From: an uncultured Eubacteriales bacterium
GTDB lineage: Bacteria > Bacillota > Clostridia > Oscillospirales > CAG-272
Assembly: GCA_900547565.1 (NCBI GenBank)
Contig: URHI01000017.1
Coordinates: forward strand, 1-21,069
Direction: 5' to 3'
DNA length: 21,069 bases
Shown here: positions 13,972 to 20,546 of the stretch, one piece after another
Position numbering within the stretch: position 1 is the first letter of the stretch
Layout: every line of letters starts with the position of its first letter
Made by a program: the position numbers and the translations under genes
Notes under the pieces: model-generated
Told to the model about the DNA's origin: nothing
Seen by the model: the letters and a program-made list of their open reading frames with translations, nothing else
The model's database searches: none

Positions 13972-15552
13972 ATGAGAGGCGTAATCTACGCACGCTATTC
14001 CTCGGACAATCAGCGTGAGGAGTCAATTGAAGGACAAATTCGAGAAAACATGACGTTTGCAAAAAAGAACGGCATTGACATTGTCGGTACATACATTGAC
14101 CGAGCACTTTCTGCCAAAACGGATAACCGTCCCGAATTTCAGAGGATGATCAAGGACAGTGCGAAGAAGAATTTCGATGTTGTTATCGTGTGGAAGCTTG
14201 ACCGATTCTCCCGCAACCGATACGACTCTGCCAAGTACAAAGCCATGCTGAAAAAGAACGACGTGAAAGTCGTTTCCGCAACAGAGGCTATCTCCGAGGG
14301 GGCTGAAGGTATTATTCTTGAATCGGTGCTTGAAGGCATGGCGGAGTATTATTCTGCCGACCTTGCGGAAAAGGTAACAAGAGGCATGACCGAAAACGCA
14401 CTCAAATGCAAATATAACGGCAGTGCCGTTCCTTACGGTTATATGATAGATGAGGACAAGCATTATCAGATAGATCCCGCAACCGCGCCTGTCGCTCTTG
14501 AGATTTTTACTCGGTACGCCGGTGGCGAGACCGCTGCAAGCATTATAAACGATCTAAACAGCCGTGGATTGAAAAACAATAAGGGCAAGGAATTCAATAA
14601 GAACAGTTTTCATAACATGGTCAAGAACCGCACATATATCGGCGAGTACCACTACAGCGATGTTATCATTCCGGGCGGTGTTCCTGCCATCATTCCCGAA
14701 GATATTTTCGAACGTGCGGTTGCACGAATGGAGAGTAACAAGCGAACGGCTGCCAAAAACAAGGCAAAGGAGAGATACATCCTCACGACCAAGCTGTTCT
14801 GCGGAAATTGCAAGACCATGATGGTGGGGGACAGCGGTCAAAAGAAAAACGGAAATATCTACCGCTATTACAAATGTGCCGTCGCTAAACGCCATGAATA
14901 TAACAAAAAGACCATACGAAAGGATTTGATTGAGGACTTTGTTATTGCCCATACGATGTATTCCATTACCGACGAAGATTCCATGCAAAGGATCATCAAG
15001 CAGATCCTTGTGTTGAAGGATGAAGAAAACACCGTCATTCCTGCACTTGAGGCACAGCTGAAGGATGTGAAACATGGCATCGACAATCTTGTCAAGGCAA
15101 TTGAGGCAGGCGTGTTCACTCGTTCGACAAAGGCTCGCCTTGAAGAGCTTGAAGCAGAGGAAGAACGCTTGCAGGCATCCATCAGAGACGAGCAAGTCAG
15201 CCATCCGAAGATAACGGAAAATCATATCCGTTGTATGTTTGATAAATATCGGGATATGGATATGAGTATCCCGGCTAACCGGGAACGCTTGATCGACCGC
15301 CTTGTCGGAAGTATTTTGCTTTACGATGACGGAAAGATCGTGATCACCTTTTATTACAAAGACGAACCGTTTGTCGGTATGCTTGAAGAGATCGCTTCGG
15401 CTTCCGATAAGGTCGGCTCGGATACCAACATCTTGGGGTCACCAAAAAACCGGCACCGGTACAGAGTACCGGTGCCGGTTTTTTGGTATCCTAAGAAGCA
15501 TCGGGCCGGTCCGTTTGCATGCAAACGGCTGTTTTTGTGTTTCCCGACATAA
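13972..15552 (+). CDS. Large serine recombinase (integrase/excisionase of the element)
   Basis: A 526-aa site-specific recombinase of the large serine (resolvase/invertase) class. The resolvase domain spans about 1-145, with the nucleophile Ser10 in YARYSSDNQ and the Arg-rich DRFSRNR motif. The recombinase domain follows (GSAVPYGY..., about 150-260). The zinc ribbon has CGNC and YYKC but no obvious fourth Cys. A coiled coil (about 340-410) and a C-terminal DNA-binding region complete it. AAGGAGTTG precedes the ATG. Codons 489-492 overlap the right attachment core. The 35 residues after Pro491 are therefore encoded by host DNA, including a terminator hairpin. In the excised circle the frame would instead read 20 element-encoded residues to a TAA at 3999-4001. 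Confidence 0.93.
   Translation: MRGVIYARYSSDNQREESIEGQIRENMTFAKKNGIDIVGTYIDRALSAKTDNRPEFQRMIKDSAKKNFDVVIVWKLDRFSRNRYDSAKYKAMLKKNDVKVVSATEAISEGAEGIILESVLEGMAEYYSADLAEKVTRGMTENALKCKYNGSAVPYGYMIDEDKHYQIDPATAPVALEIFTRYAGGETAASIINDLNSRGLKNNKGKEFNKNSFHNMVKNRTYIGEYHYSDVIIPGGVPAIIPEDIFERAVARMESNKRTAAKNKAKERYILTTKLFCGNCKTMMVGDSGQKKNGNIYRYYKCAVAKRHEYNKKTIRKDLIEDFVIAHTMYSITDEDSMQRIIKQILVLKDEENTVIPALEAQLKDVKHGIDNLVKAIEAGVFTRSTKARLEELEAEEERLQASIRDEQVSHPKITENHIRCMFDKYRDMDMSIPANRERLIDRLVGSILLYDDGKIVITFYYKDEPFVGMLEEIASASDKVGSDTNILGSPKNRHRYRVPVPVFWYPKKHRAGPFACKRLFLCFPT
15436..15446 (+). repeat. Right attachment-site core (attR), 11-bp direct repeat
   Basis: An identical copy of the tRNA 3'-end sequence at 3930-3940. 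It falls in frame inside the recombinase gene (codons for Gly-Ser-Pro) and is followed at once by the arm of the former tRNA terminator. Confidence 0.75.
15444..15484. terminator. Displaced tRNA-Lys terminator, bidirectional
   Basis: A perfect 19-bp stem (15444-15462 with 15466-15484) closes a 3-nt AGA loop, with A-tract and T-tract ends. It can stop transcription in both directions. It would have followed tRNA-Lys directly before insertion. Now it sits inside the recombinase reading frame and also lies about 75 bases beyond the end of the leftward 15560-16018 gene. Confidence 0.85.
15511..15535 (+). terminator. Second, weaker hairpin behind the displaced tRNA terminator
   Basis: An 18-base palindrome (15511-15528) folds as a 7-bp stem with a CATG loop and is followed by CTGTTTTT. 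It may act as a back-up terminator. Confidence 0.5.
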
Positions 15553-15559
15553 ATATGCT

Positions 15560-16018
15560 TTACACAAACATGACCTTCGATTTTAATATGTTTACTATTT
15601 CTTGCTCCTGCTTTTTACCGTATGAGAAAAAGGTTTCTGTGAAAGACGACCCATTATTCAGAACAAATTTATACATATTGGTATCCTTTGAAATAATACC
15701 ATCGCCTTTACGAAAAATGATCTCTACACACTTTATATCGGAAAAATTCAGCTGATTTCGCTTAAAACTCAATCGGGGTACTCTCGTAACGGGAAGTATG
15801 ATACTTTCATTGCCTATCATTATGCAGGTGTAGGCGCAGGCGAGCCAAATACAGACAAACAAAGTGCCGAAAGGAATTCCAATTCCCCAAAAAAAGAGAA
15901 TCAAATTGAGTTGCTCGGGAGCCATAAAAAATGTGACAGCTCCGGCAACAATCATAACAATGCAGATAAGAGTAAGTGACAAAAAGATATTTGTCGCCGG
16001 TTGAGTATATTTTTTCAT
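15560..16018 (-). CDS. Small membrane protein with two helices and a soluble C-terminal domain
   Basis: A 152-aa protein starting at the ATG 16016-16018, preceded by AAAGGAGGA; an upstream in-frame ATG lacks such a site. Two hydrophobic helices (about 11-33 and 39-66) are followed by a beta-rich soluble domain of about 85 residues (SFKRNQLNFSDIKCVEIIF...YKFVLNNGSSFTETFF). The pattern resembles bacterial PH-like membrane proteins, but I cannot name the family with confidence. It lies outside the element, next to its right end, and belongs to the host flank. Its stop is just 8 bases from the recombinase stop, tail to tail. Confidence 0.7.
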   Translation of the reverse strand: MKKYTQPATNIFLSLTLICIVMIVAGAVTFFMAPEQLNLILFFWGIGIPFGTLFVCIWLACAYTCIMIGNESIILPVTRVPRLSFKRNQLNFSDIKCVEIIFRKGDGIISKDTNMYKFVLNNGSSFTETFFSYGKKQEQEIVNILKSKVMFV

Positions 16019-16150
16019 TATTTTTCCTCCTTTGCAGCGTTGATCAAGGTGCTCCATCGCATAATAATATATTCGAGAATAGACCCACATTTTTATGCAC
16101 GATGCGCGAGGAAAGATTTATTCCTTGGGATAAAGGCGGGTAAAACGAGC

Positions 16151-16361
16151 TTATGTGTTTTTTGTTTGAGCTTTTACCTGCGTTTTTGCAATGATATTGC
16201 CCAACCTTTTTCCTATATTGGCTAAAATGACGATTTCTTCAATTTGCTCAATGCACGATATTTCAAAAGACCAGATTGGAATAAGATACTTTGCAGTCTG
16301 TAACGGTATTGGTTATGACTAATCCGCAAATCAATTTTCCAAGGCTCTTTTTCTCGGTCAT
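16151..16361 (-). pseudogene. Decayed fragment of an RDD-family membrane protein
   Basis: Read leftwards, one frame gives MTEKKSLGKLICGLVITN, resembling the conserved middle motif of RDD proteins (SLGKxxxGLxVV). It stops at 16263-16265. In another frame, starting near 16267, the sequence continues with NIGKRLGNIIAKTQVK, resembling the C-terminal RDD motif (RLGDxxAxTxVV), and stops at 16151-16153. The N-terminal R-D-D part is absent, the intervening membrane helix is degraded, and at least one frameshift separates the pieces. A promoter-like TTGACA-17-TACAAT lies at 16362-16390 on the same strand. Whether it is active or a chance match is unclear. The rest of 16019-16489 shows nothing else. 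Confidence 0.5.
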
Positions 16362-16489
16362 ATTGTAGCATACCTCCTTGATATTGTCAAGTGAGGATCC
16401 GAGTTCTTATATCTGCAGCCTGAGCTTTATCACTGCCTGCGAAATCAAAGGATATTTGTCAGAATGAGAGGAAATTTGTATTTTTCCTG

Positions 16490-16518
16490 TTGACAACCGG
16501 ATCAAACTATGATAGAAT
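16490..16518 (+). promoter_or_regulatory. Promoter of the lysine operon
   Basis: TTGACA (16490-16495), a 17-base spacer, and TAGAAT (16513-16518). Transcription would start near 16525, about 17 bases before the riboswitch. Confidence 0.8.
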
Positions 16519-16541
16519 AGGCTCAATTGATGCAATATCAA

Positions 16542-16701
16542 ATATAGAGGCGCGGTTTTCATCAGTAACTGAAGGTAATAGGTCTTCGCAAGGCTCGTCC
16601 GACAGCGAAAGGGGCAACCGCCGAAAGAAAAACTGTTGCGGCGTTTTTCTTGGGTATACGGAGAAAATCCGTATAACTGTCGCTTGTGCGGAGAGCTATA
16701 T
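16542..16701 (+). promoter_or_regulatory. Lysine riboswitch (L-box)
   Basis: The region upstream of dapA carries hallmarks of the lysine aptamer in the right order: AGAGGCGCGG at the 5' side, AGTA, then GAAAGGGG leading into CGCCGAAAG. A long hairpin arm follows (AAACTGTTGCGGCGTTTTT), then ACTGTCGCTTGTGCGGAGAGCTA at the 3' side. P1 closes through ATATAG (16542-16547) with CTATAT (16696-16701). L-boxes bind lysine and switch off diaminopimelate/lysine genes. An intrinsic terminator at 16792-16828 supplies the expression platform. Confidence 0.85.
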
Positions 16702-16791
16702 GAATTGCAGAAAAGACCGAAAGGATCATCCGGGGCGGACAGGCACTTTTATACGACCGTTTCCTTTCTCTCTTGTTTTTGTATTTCCTTT

Positions 16792-16828
16792 GCAACCGCA
16801 CGGCGTTGTCCCGTTCGGTTGCTTTTTT
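16792..16828 (+). terminator. Riboswitch-controlled terminator ahead of dapA
   Basis: GCAACCG (16792-16798) pairs with CGGTTGC (16816-16822), extended inside by ACGG/CCGT, followed by TTTTTT. It lies about 90 bases after the aptamer and 41 bases before the dapA start, so lysine binding would be expected to favour its formation. Confidence 0.8.
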
Positions 16829-16868
16829 GTGCCGTCGGGTTCCACACAAAAAACAAAAGGAGAGTTTT

Positions 16869-17768
16869 ATGAAAAAAAGTTCTGTTTTCCGCGGTGTAGC
16901 TACCGCATTGATCACCCCTATGCAGGCAGGAGGAGAGATCGATTACGCTGCGTTCGGCCGCCTGATCGACTGGCAGATCACGAGCGGAGTCAAAGCGCTT
17001 GTCATTGCCGGAACCACCGGAGAAGGCTCCACGCTGTCCGATGAGGAGCACCGCAGAGTACTGGAATACGCGGTGGAACGTATACAGCACCGGGTGCCTG
17101 TGATTGCCGCAACCGGCTCCAACGACACTGATTACGCCCTCGACCTTTCACGCTTTGCCTGTGACATCGGTGCTGATGCACTTCTTTGCGTTACCCCCTA
17201 TTACAACAAGGCGACGCAAAACGGTCTGATACGTATGTATGCGGTCATTGCCGATTCCGTTACAAAGCCGATAATTCTTTACAATGTGCCCTCACGGACA
17301 GGGATAAATATTGAACCACAGACATATGCCGCTCTTGCCGATCACCCGAATATCGTGGGCATCAAAGAAGCAAACGGCAACATTTCCAAAATTGTTGAAA
17401 CCATGGCGCTGGTCGGAGACAAGCTCGACCTCTATTCGGGCAACGACGATCAGATCGTTCCTATCCTGTCGATGGGCGGTAGCGGTGTGATCTCGGTGCT
17501 TTCAAATGTCCTGCCTGCAGAAACCGAGCAGATATGCGATCGCTTCTTTGCGGGAGACATACAGGGCAGTGCCGCGCTCCAGATGAAGTATCTGCCGCTT
17601 ATCCAGGCGCTGTTCTCCGAGGTGAATCCGATCCCGGCCAAAGCCGCGATGGCGGCAATGGGGTACGGTGCCGATGTATGCCGGCTGCCGTTGACCTCTA
17701 TTGAACAGGCGCACAAGCAGGTTTTGCTTGAGAGGATGCGGGAAGCCGGAATTGCGGTAGAGGTGTAA
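16869..17768 (+). CDS. dapA: 4-Hydroxy-tetrahydrodipicolinate synthase
   Basis: DapA condenses pyruvate with aspartate semialdehyde, the first committed step to diaminopimelate and lysine. The 299-aa length is typical. The TIM-barrel signatures are present: GTTGEGSTL (about 48-56), the catalytic tyrosine in LYNVPSRTG (Y138, R143), and the Schiff-base lysine K166 in GIKEANG. The ATG at 16869 follows AAAAGGAGAG; the frame is open further upstream only through the leader. It is the first gene of the lysine operon, under the L-box riboswitch, and is followed by dapB after a single base. Confidence 0.97.
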   Translation: MKKSSVFRGVATALITPMQAGGEIDYAAFGRLIDWQITSGVKALVIAGTTGEGSTLSDEEHRRVLEYAVERIQHRVPVIAATGSNDTDYALDLSRFACDIGADALLCVTPYYNKATQNGLIRMYAVIADSVTKPIILYNVPSRTGINIEPQTYAALADHPNIVGIKEANGNISKIVETMALVGDKLDLYSGNDDQIVPILSMGGSGVISVLSNVLPAETEQICDRFFAGDIQGSAALQMKYLPLIQALFSEVNPIPAKAAMAAMGYGADVCRLPLTSIEQAHKQVLLERMREAGIAVEV

Positions 17769-17769
17769 T

Positions 17770-18519
17770 ATGAATATCATTGTTTCGGGCTTTTCAGGCC
17801 ACATGGGGCAGATCTTGGCTTCTGCCGTCGAAAAAAAAGAGGGTATGTCTGTTGCCGCCGGCATCTGTATTGATGCCGATAACCGGAAAACGGACCGGTG
17901 TCCGGTCTTTTCAACTCCAGAGGAATGTTGGGTGGATGCCGATCTTTTGATCGATTTTTCAAACCATGTGCTGACCTTTCCGCTTCTTGCGTACTGCATA
18001 GGACGCAAGCTCCCGGCTGTCATCTGTACTACCGGACAGACCGAGGAGGAAAAAGAGGCTATCCGATCTGCCGCAAAGCACATTCCGATCTTCTTCTCGG
18101 CCAATATGTCGGTCGGGATCGCGGTTCTGATACGGATGGCTAAAGACGCTGCTAAGGCGTTTCCGGATGCCGATATCGAAATTGTGGAAATGCACCACAA
18201 CCGCAAGCTTGACGTTCCGAGCGGCACTGCGCTGATGATCGCGAATGAGCTGAAGCAGGTGCGCCGGGACGCGGAGCTTTGTGTCGGAAGACATGAGGCC
18301 GGGAAACGCAAGCCGAATGAGATCGGTATTCATTCCATCCGTGCCGGCAACGAGATCGGCACACATGAAGTAATCATTGCCACAGAAAGTCAGGTTCTCA
18401 CGCTGAAGCATGAAGCCCGGGATCGTGCGCTCTTTGCAGAGGGCGCCATTGCTGCGGCCGAATTCCTGTTCGGTAAGGAGCCGGGGCTTTATCAGATGGA
18501 AGACTTGCTTCGGGCCTGA
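17770..18519 (+). CDS. dapB: 4-Hydroxy-tetrahydrodipicolinate reductase
   Basis: DapB reduces the DapA product to tetrahydrodipicolinate with NAD(P)H. At 249 aa it is typical. The N-terminal Rossmann motif is GFSGHMGQ (7-14). CTTGQ (about 87-91) and FSANMSVG lie in the middle. The catalytic MHHNRKLDVPSGTAL holds His142/His143, Lys146 and the substrate-binding SGT. It starts one base after the dapA stop, so translation is probably coupled to dapA; the ribosome site (GAGGTGT) lies in the dapA end. Confidence 0.95.
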   Translation: MNIIVSGFSGHMGQILASAVEKKEGMSVAAGICIDADNRKTDRCPVFSTPEECWVDADLLIDFSNHVLTFPLLAYCIGRKLPAVICTTGQTEEEKEAIRSAAKHIPIFFSANMSVGIAVLIRMAKDAAKAFPDADIEIVEMHHNRKLDVPSGTALMIANELKQVRRDAELCVGRHEAGKRKPNEIGIHSIRAGNEIGTHEVIIATESQVLTLKHEARDRALFAEGAIAAAEFLFGKEPGLYQMEDLLRA

Positions 18520-18550
18520 CAGAATATCAGAAAATGAACGGAGATACAAA

Positions 18551-19243
18551 ATGAACGCTGATGAAATTATTCGCTATATATCGGAAGCACCGAAGAAAAC
18601 ACCGGTAAAGCTGTATGTGAAAGAGAAGGAGCCGATCGACTTCGGAGACGCCAAGGTATTCGGCTGCGGGGATAAGATCGTTTTCGGGGACTATAATGAT
18701 CTTGCTCCGATCCTTGAGGCAAACCGGGATAAGATAGCAGATATTGTTGTGGAAAATGATGCGCGCAACAGTGCTGTACCGCTGCTTGACAAAAAGAATA
18801 TTGCCGCCCGCATTGAACCGGGCGCGATCATACGCGACATGGTTGAGATAGGAAATAATGCGGTCATTATGATGGGCGCGATTCTGAATATCGGTGCGGT
18901 AGTCGGAGAGGGAACCATGATAGACATGGGTGCCGTTCTCGGCGGACGTGCAACTGTCGGGAAAAAATGCCATATCGGTGCGGGCGCGGTGCTCGCGGGA
19001 GTGGTAGAGCCTGCTTCCGCGACGCCGGTGGTGATCGAAGACAATGTTCTGGTCGGTGCGAACGCCGTGGTGATCGAAGGAGTTCACGTCGGAGAAGGCG
19101 CGGTGGTTGCGGCAGGCGCGGTGGTCATTTCGGACGTGCCGGCAAATGCCGTTGTCGCGGGCTGCCCTGCAAAGATCGTCAAGTACCGGGACGAAAAGAC
19201 GGCGCAGAAGACCGCTATTCAGGATGCGCTGCGAACACTCTGA
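18551..19243 (+). CDS. dapH: Tetrahydrodipicolinate N-acetyltransferase
   Basis: A 230-aa member of the DapH family, which acetylates tetrahydrodipicolinate in the acetylase branch of the lysine pathway found in Firmicutes. The N-terminal domain (residues 1 to about 80) fits the DapH-specific domain (MNADEIIRYISEAPKKTPVKLY). The C-terminal part is a left-handed beta helix built of hexapeptide repeats (IEPGAIIRDMVEIGNNAVIMMGAI... to AGCPAKIVK). That start fits DapH better than the succinyl-transferase DapD. The ATG has GGAG upstream, and the gene follows dapB by 31 bases. Confidence 0.93.
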   Translation: MNADEIIRYISEAPKKTPVKLYVKEKEPIDFGDAKVFGCGDKIVFGDYNDLAPILEANRDKIADIVVENDARNSAVPLLDKKNIAARIEPGAIIRDMVEIGNNAVIMMGAILNIGAVVGEGTMIDMGAVLGGRATVGKKCHIGAGAVLAGVVEPASATPVVIEDNVLVGANAVVIEGVHVGEGAVVAAGAVVISDVPANAVVAGCPAKIVKYRDEKTAQKTAIQDALRTL

Positions 19244-19271
19244 AATGAAAAGGAAGGAACCCGGCAGTCAG

Positions 19272-20525
19272 ATGAAAAAAGACGTTCCCTTTACAAGAGA
19301 TGAGGCCGCCCTCTGGCGGCAAAGCTACCCGACTCCTTTTTATGTATATGACGAGGAGACTATCCGGAATACCGCGCTTTCCCTTCGGGAGGCATTCGGC
19401 TGGGCGCCGGGTTACCGCGAATATTTTGCCGTCAAAGCCCTGCCGAACCCAGAGATCCTCCGGATTTTGCACGACTGCGGTTGCGGCGCCGACTGCGCTT
19501 CAATTTCGGAAGTGACCCTCTGTCGGAAAGTCGGGATGATGGGGGAGGAAATGATATTTACCTCCAACGAAACGACGGCGGAAGAATATCGCACCGCCAA
19601 AGAGGCGGGTGCGATCCTGAACCTCGACGACATCACGCATATTGACTTTGTGGAGGAGGTCTGCGGTCTGCCGGATACTGTCTGCCTCCGATATAATCCG
19701 GGACAGTTTCAAATAGCCAACGGCATCATGGGAAAGCAGTCAGATTCGAAATTCGGTATGACGCCCGGTCAGGTGCTGGAGGCCTGCCGCGTCCTGAAAG
19801 ACAAGGGTGTGCGCCACTTTGGGCTACACGCCATGCTTGCGAGCTGTTCGCTGGAGGAGTCCTACTACCCGAGTCTTGCGCAAGAGCTTTTCTCCTTTGC
19901 CGTGAACGTCCGGGAGCAGACCGGCGTGTCGTTCGAGCTGATCGATCTTGCCGGAGGTATCGGAATTCCATACCGTCCGGAGGAAAAAAAGGTGGACATC
20001 CTGGCCGTCGGGGAGGCGGTGCGCGAGGTTTATGAAAAAATTCTTACCCCGGCCGGGCTTGCTCCGAAGCTGGCAACCGAGCTCGGGCGCTTTGTAACCG
20101 GTCCGAGCGGCTATCTGGTCACGTCGGTGCTTCATCATAAGCACACATACAAGGAATGCGTCGGCGTGGATGCGACGGCGTGCAATCTGATGCGCCCCGC
20201 GATCTACGGTGCATACCACCACATTACGGTGCTCGGAAAAGAGAATATGCCGAATGATACGGTCGTGGATGTGGTCGGCTCGCTTTGCGAGAACAACGAT
20301 AAGTTTGCCGTTGACCGTCCCCTTCCCGCGGTGGAACGAGGGGATATTCTGGTGATACACGATGCGGGCGCGCACGGGTATTCCATGGGATACAATTACA
20401 ACGGAAAGCTCCGGTGCGCGGAGTTTCTGCTCCGCCGGGGGCATACGCTTAAGATGATACGCCGTGCGGAGACGCTGAACGATTATTTCGCCACGCTGGA
20501 CATCGACCCCGCGTTCCGGGACTGA
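19272..20525 (+). CDS. lysA: Diaminopimelate decarboxylase
   Basis: LysA makes lysine from meso-diaminopimelate using PLP. The protein is 417 aa from the ATG at 19272 (AGGAAGGAA upstream, slightly long spacing). An in-frame ATG at 19245 lacks a ribosome site. The PLP lysine is in YFAVKALPNPEI. A glycine-rich phosphate loop (DLAGGIGIPY) and the active-site Cys motif (SLCENNDKF) are visible, as is DATACNLMRPAIYGAYH. The usual HIGSQ motif is replaced by LHAMLAS, seen in a divergent LysA subgroup. It follows dapH by 28 bases in the lysine operon. The family is certain and substrate specificity is very likely. Confidence 0.93.
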   Translation: MKKDVPFTRDEAALWRQSYPTPFYVYDEETIRNTALSLREAFGWAPGYREYFAVKALPNPEILRILHDCGCGADCASISEVTLCRKVGMMGEEMIFTSNETTAEEYRTAKEAGAILNLDDITHIDFVEEVCGLPDTVCLRYNPGQFQIANGIMGKQSDSKFGMTPGQVLEACRVLKDKGVRHFGLHAMLASCSLEESYYPSLAQELFSFAVNVREQTGVSFELIDLAGGIGIPYRPEEKKVDILAVGEAVREVYEKILTPAGLAPKLATELGRFVTGPSGYLVTSVLHHKHTYKECVGVDATACNLMRPAIYGAYHHITVLGKENMPNDTVVDVVGSLCENNDKFAVDRPLPAVERGDILVIHDAGAHGYSMGYNYNGKLRCAEFLLRRGHTLKMIRRAETLNDYFATLDIDPAFRD

Positions 20526-20546
20526 CGCCCGAAAGGAGTTGTCCAA

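Larger units (their letters stand above)
3930..15446 (+). mobile_element. Integrative element in tRNA-Lys carrying a large serine recombinase
   Basis: The boundaries are the two copies of an 11-bp repeat, 11,506 bases apart. The left copy is the 3' end of tRNA-Lys; the right copy is inside the 3' end of a large serine recombinase gene. Joining the outer flanks gives a tRNA-Lys followed at once by a perfect 19-bp intrinsic terminator (15444-15484), as expected of the empty site. Inside are two unknown small genes, a multi-hairpin tract, two HTH regulators, a LexA-like repressor among them, zinc-ribbon membrane proteins, a divergent HTH protein, a DUF6809-like protein and the recombinase. No relaxase, type IV secretion, replication or phage morphogenesis gene is visible. 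It may be an integrative element mobilised by a helper, or a reduced remnant. Confidence 0.78.

Noticed and set aside
15436..15484. A duplicated tRNA-Lys fragment at the right end
   Set aside because: Only 11 bases match the tRNA end; there is no T arm or longer tRNA sequence, so it is an attachment core.
16490..17044. Rightward 184-codon frame over the riboswitch and the start of dapA
   Set aside because: It runs through the aptamer, the terminator and dapA in the wrong frame.
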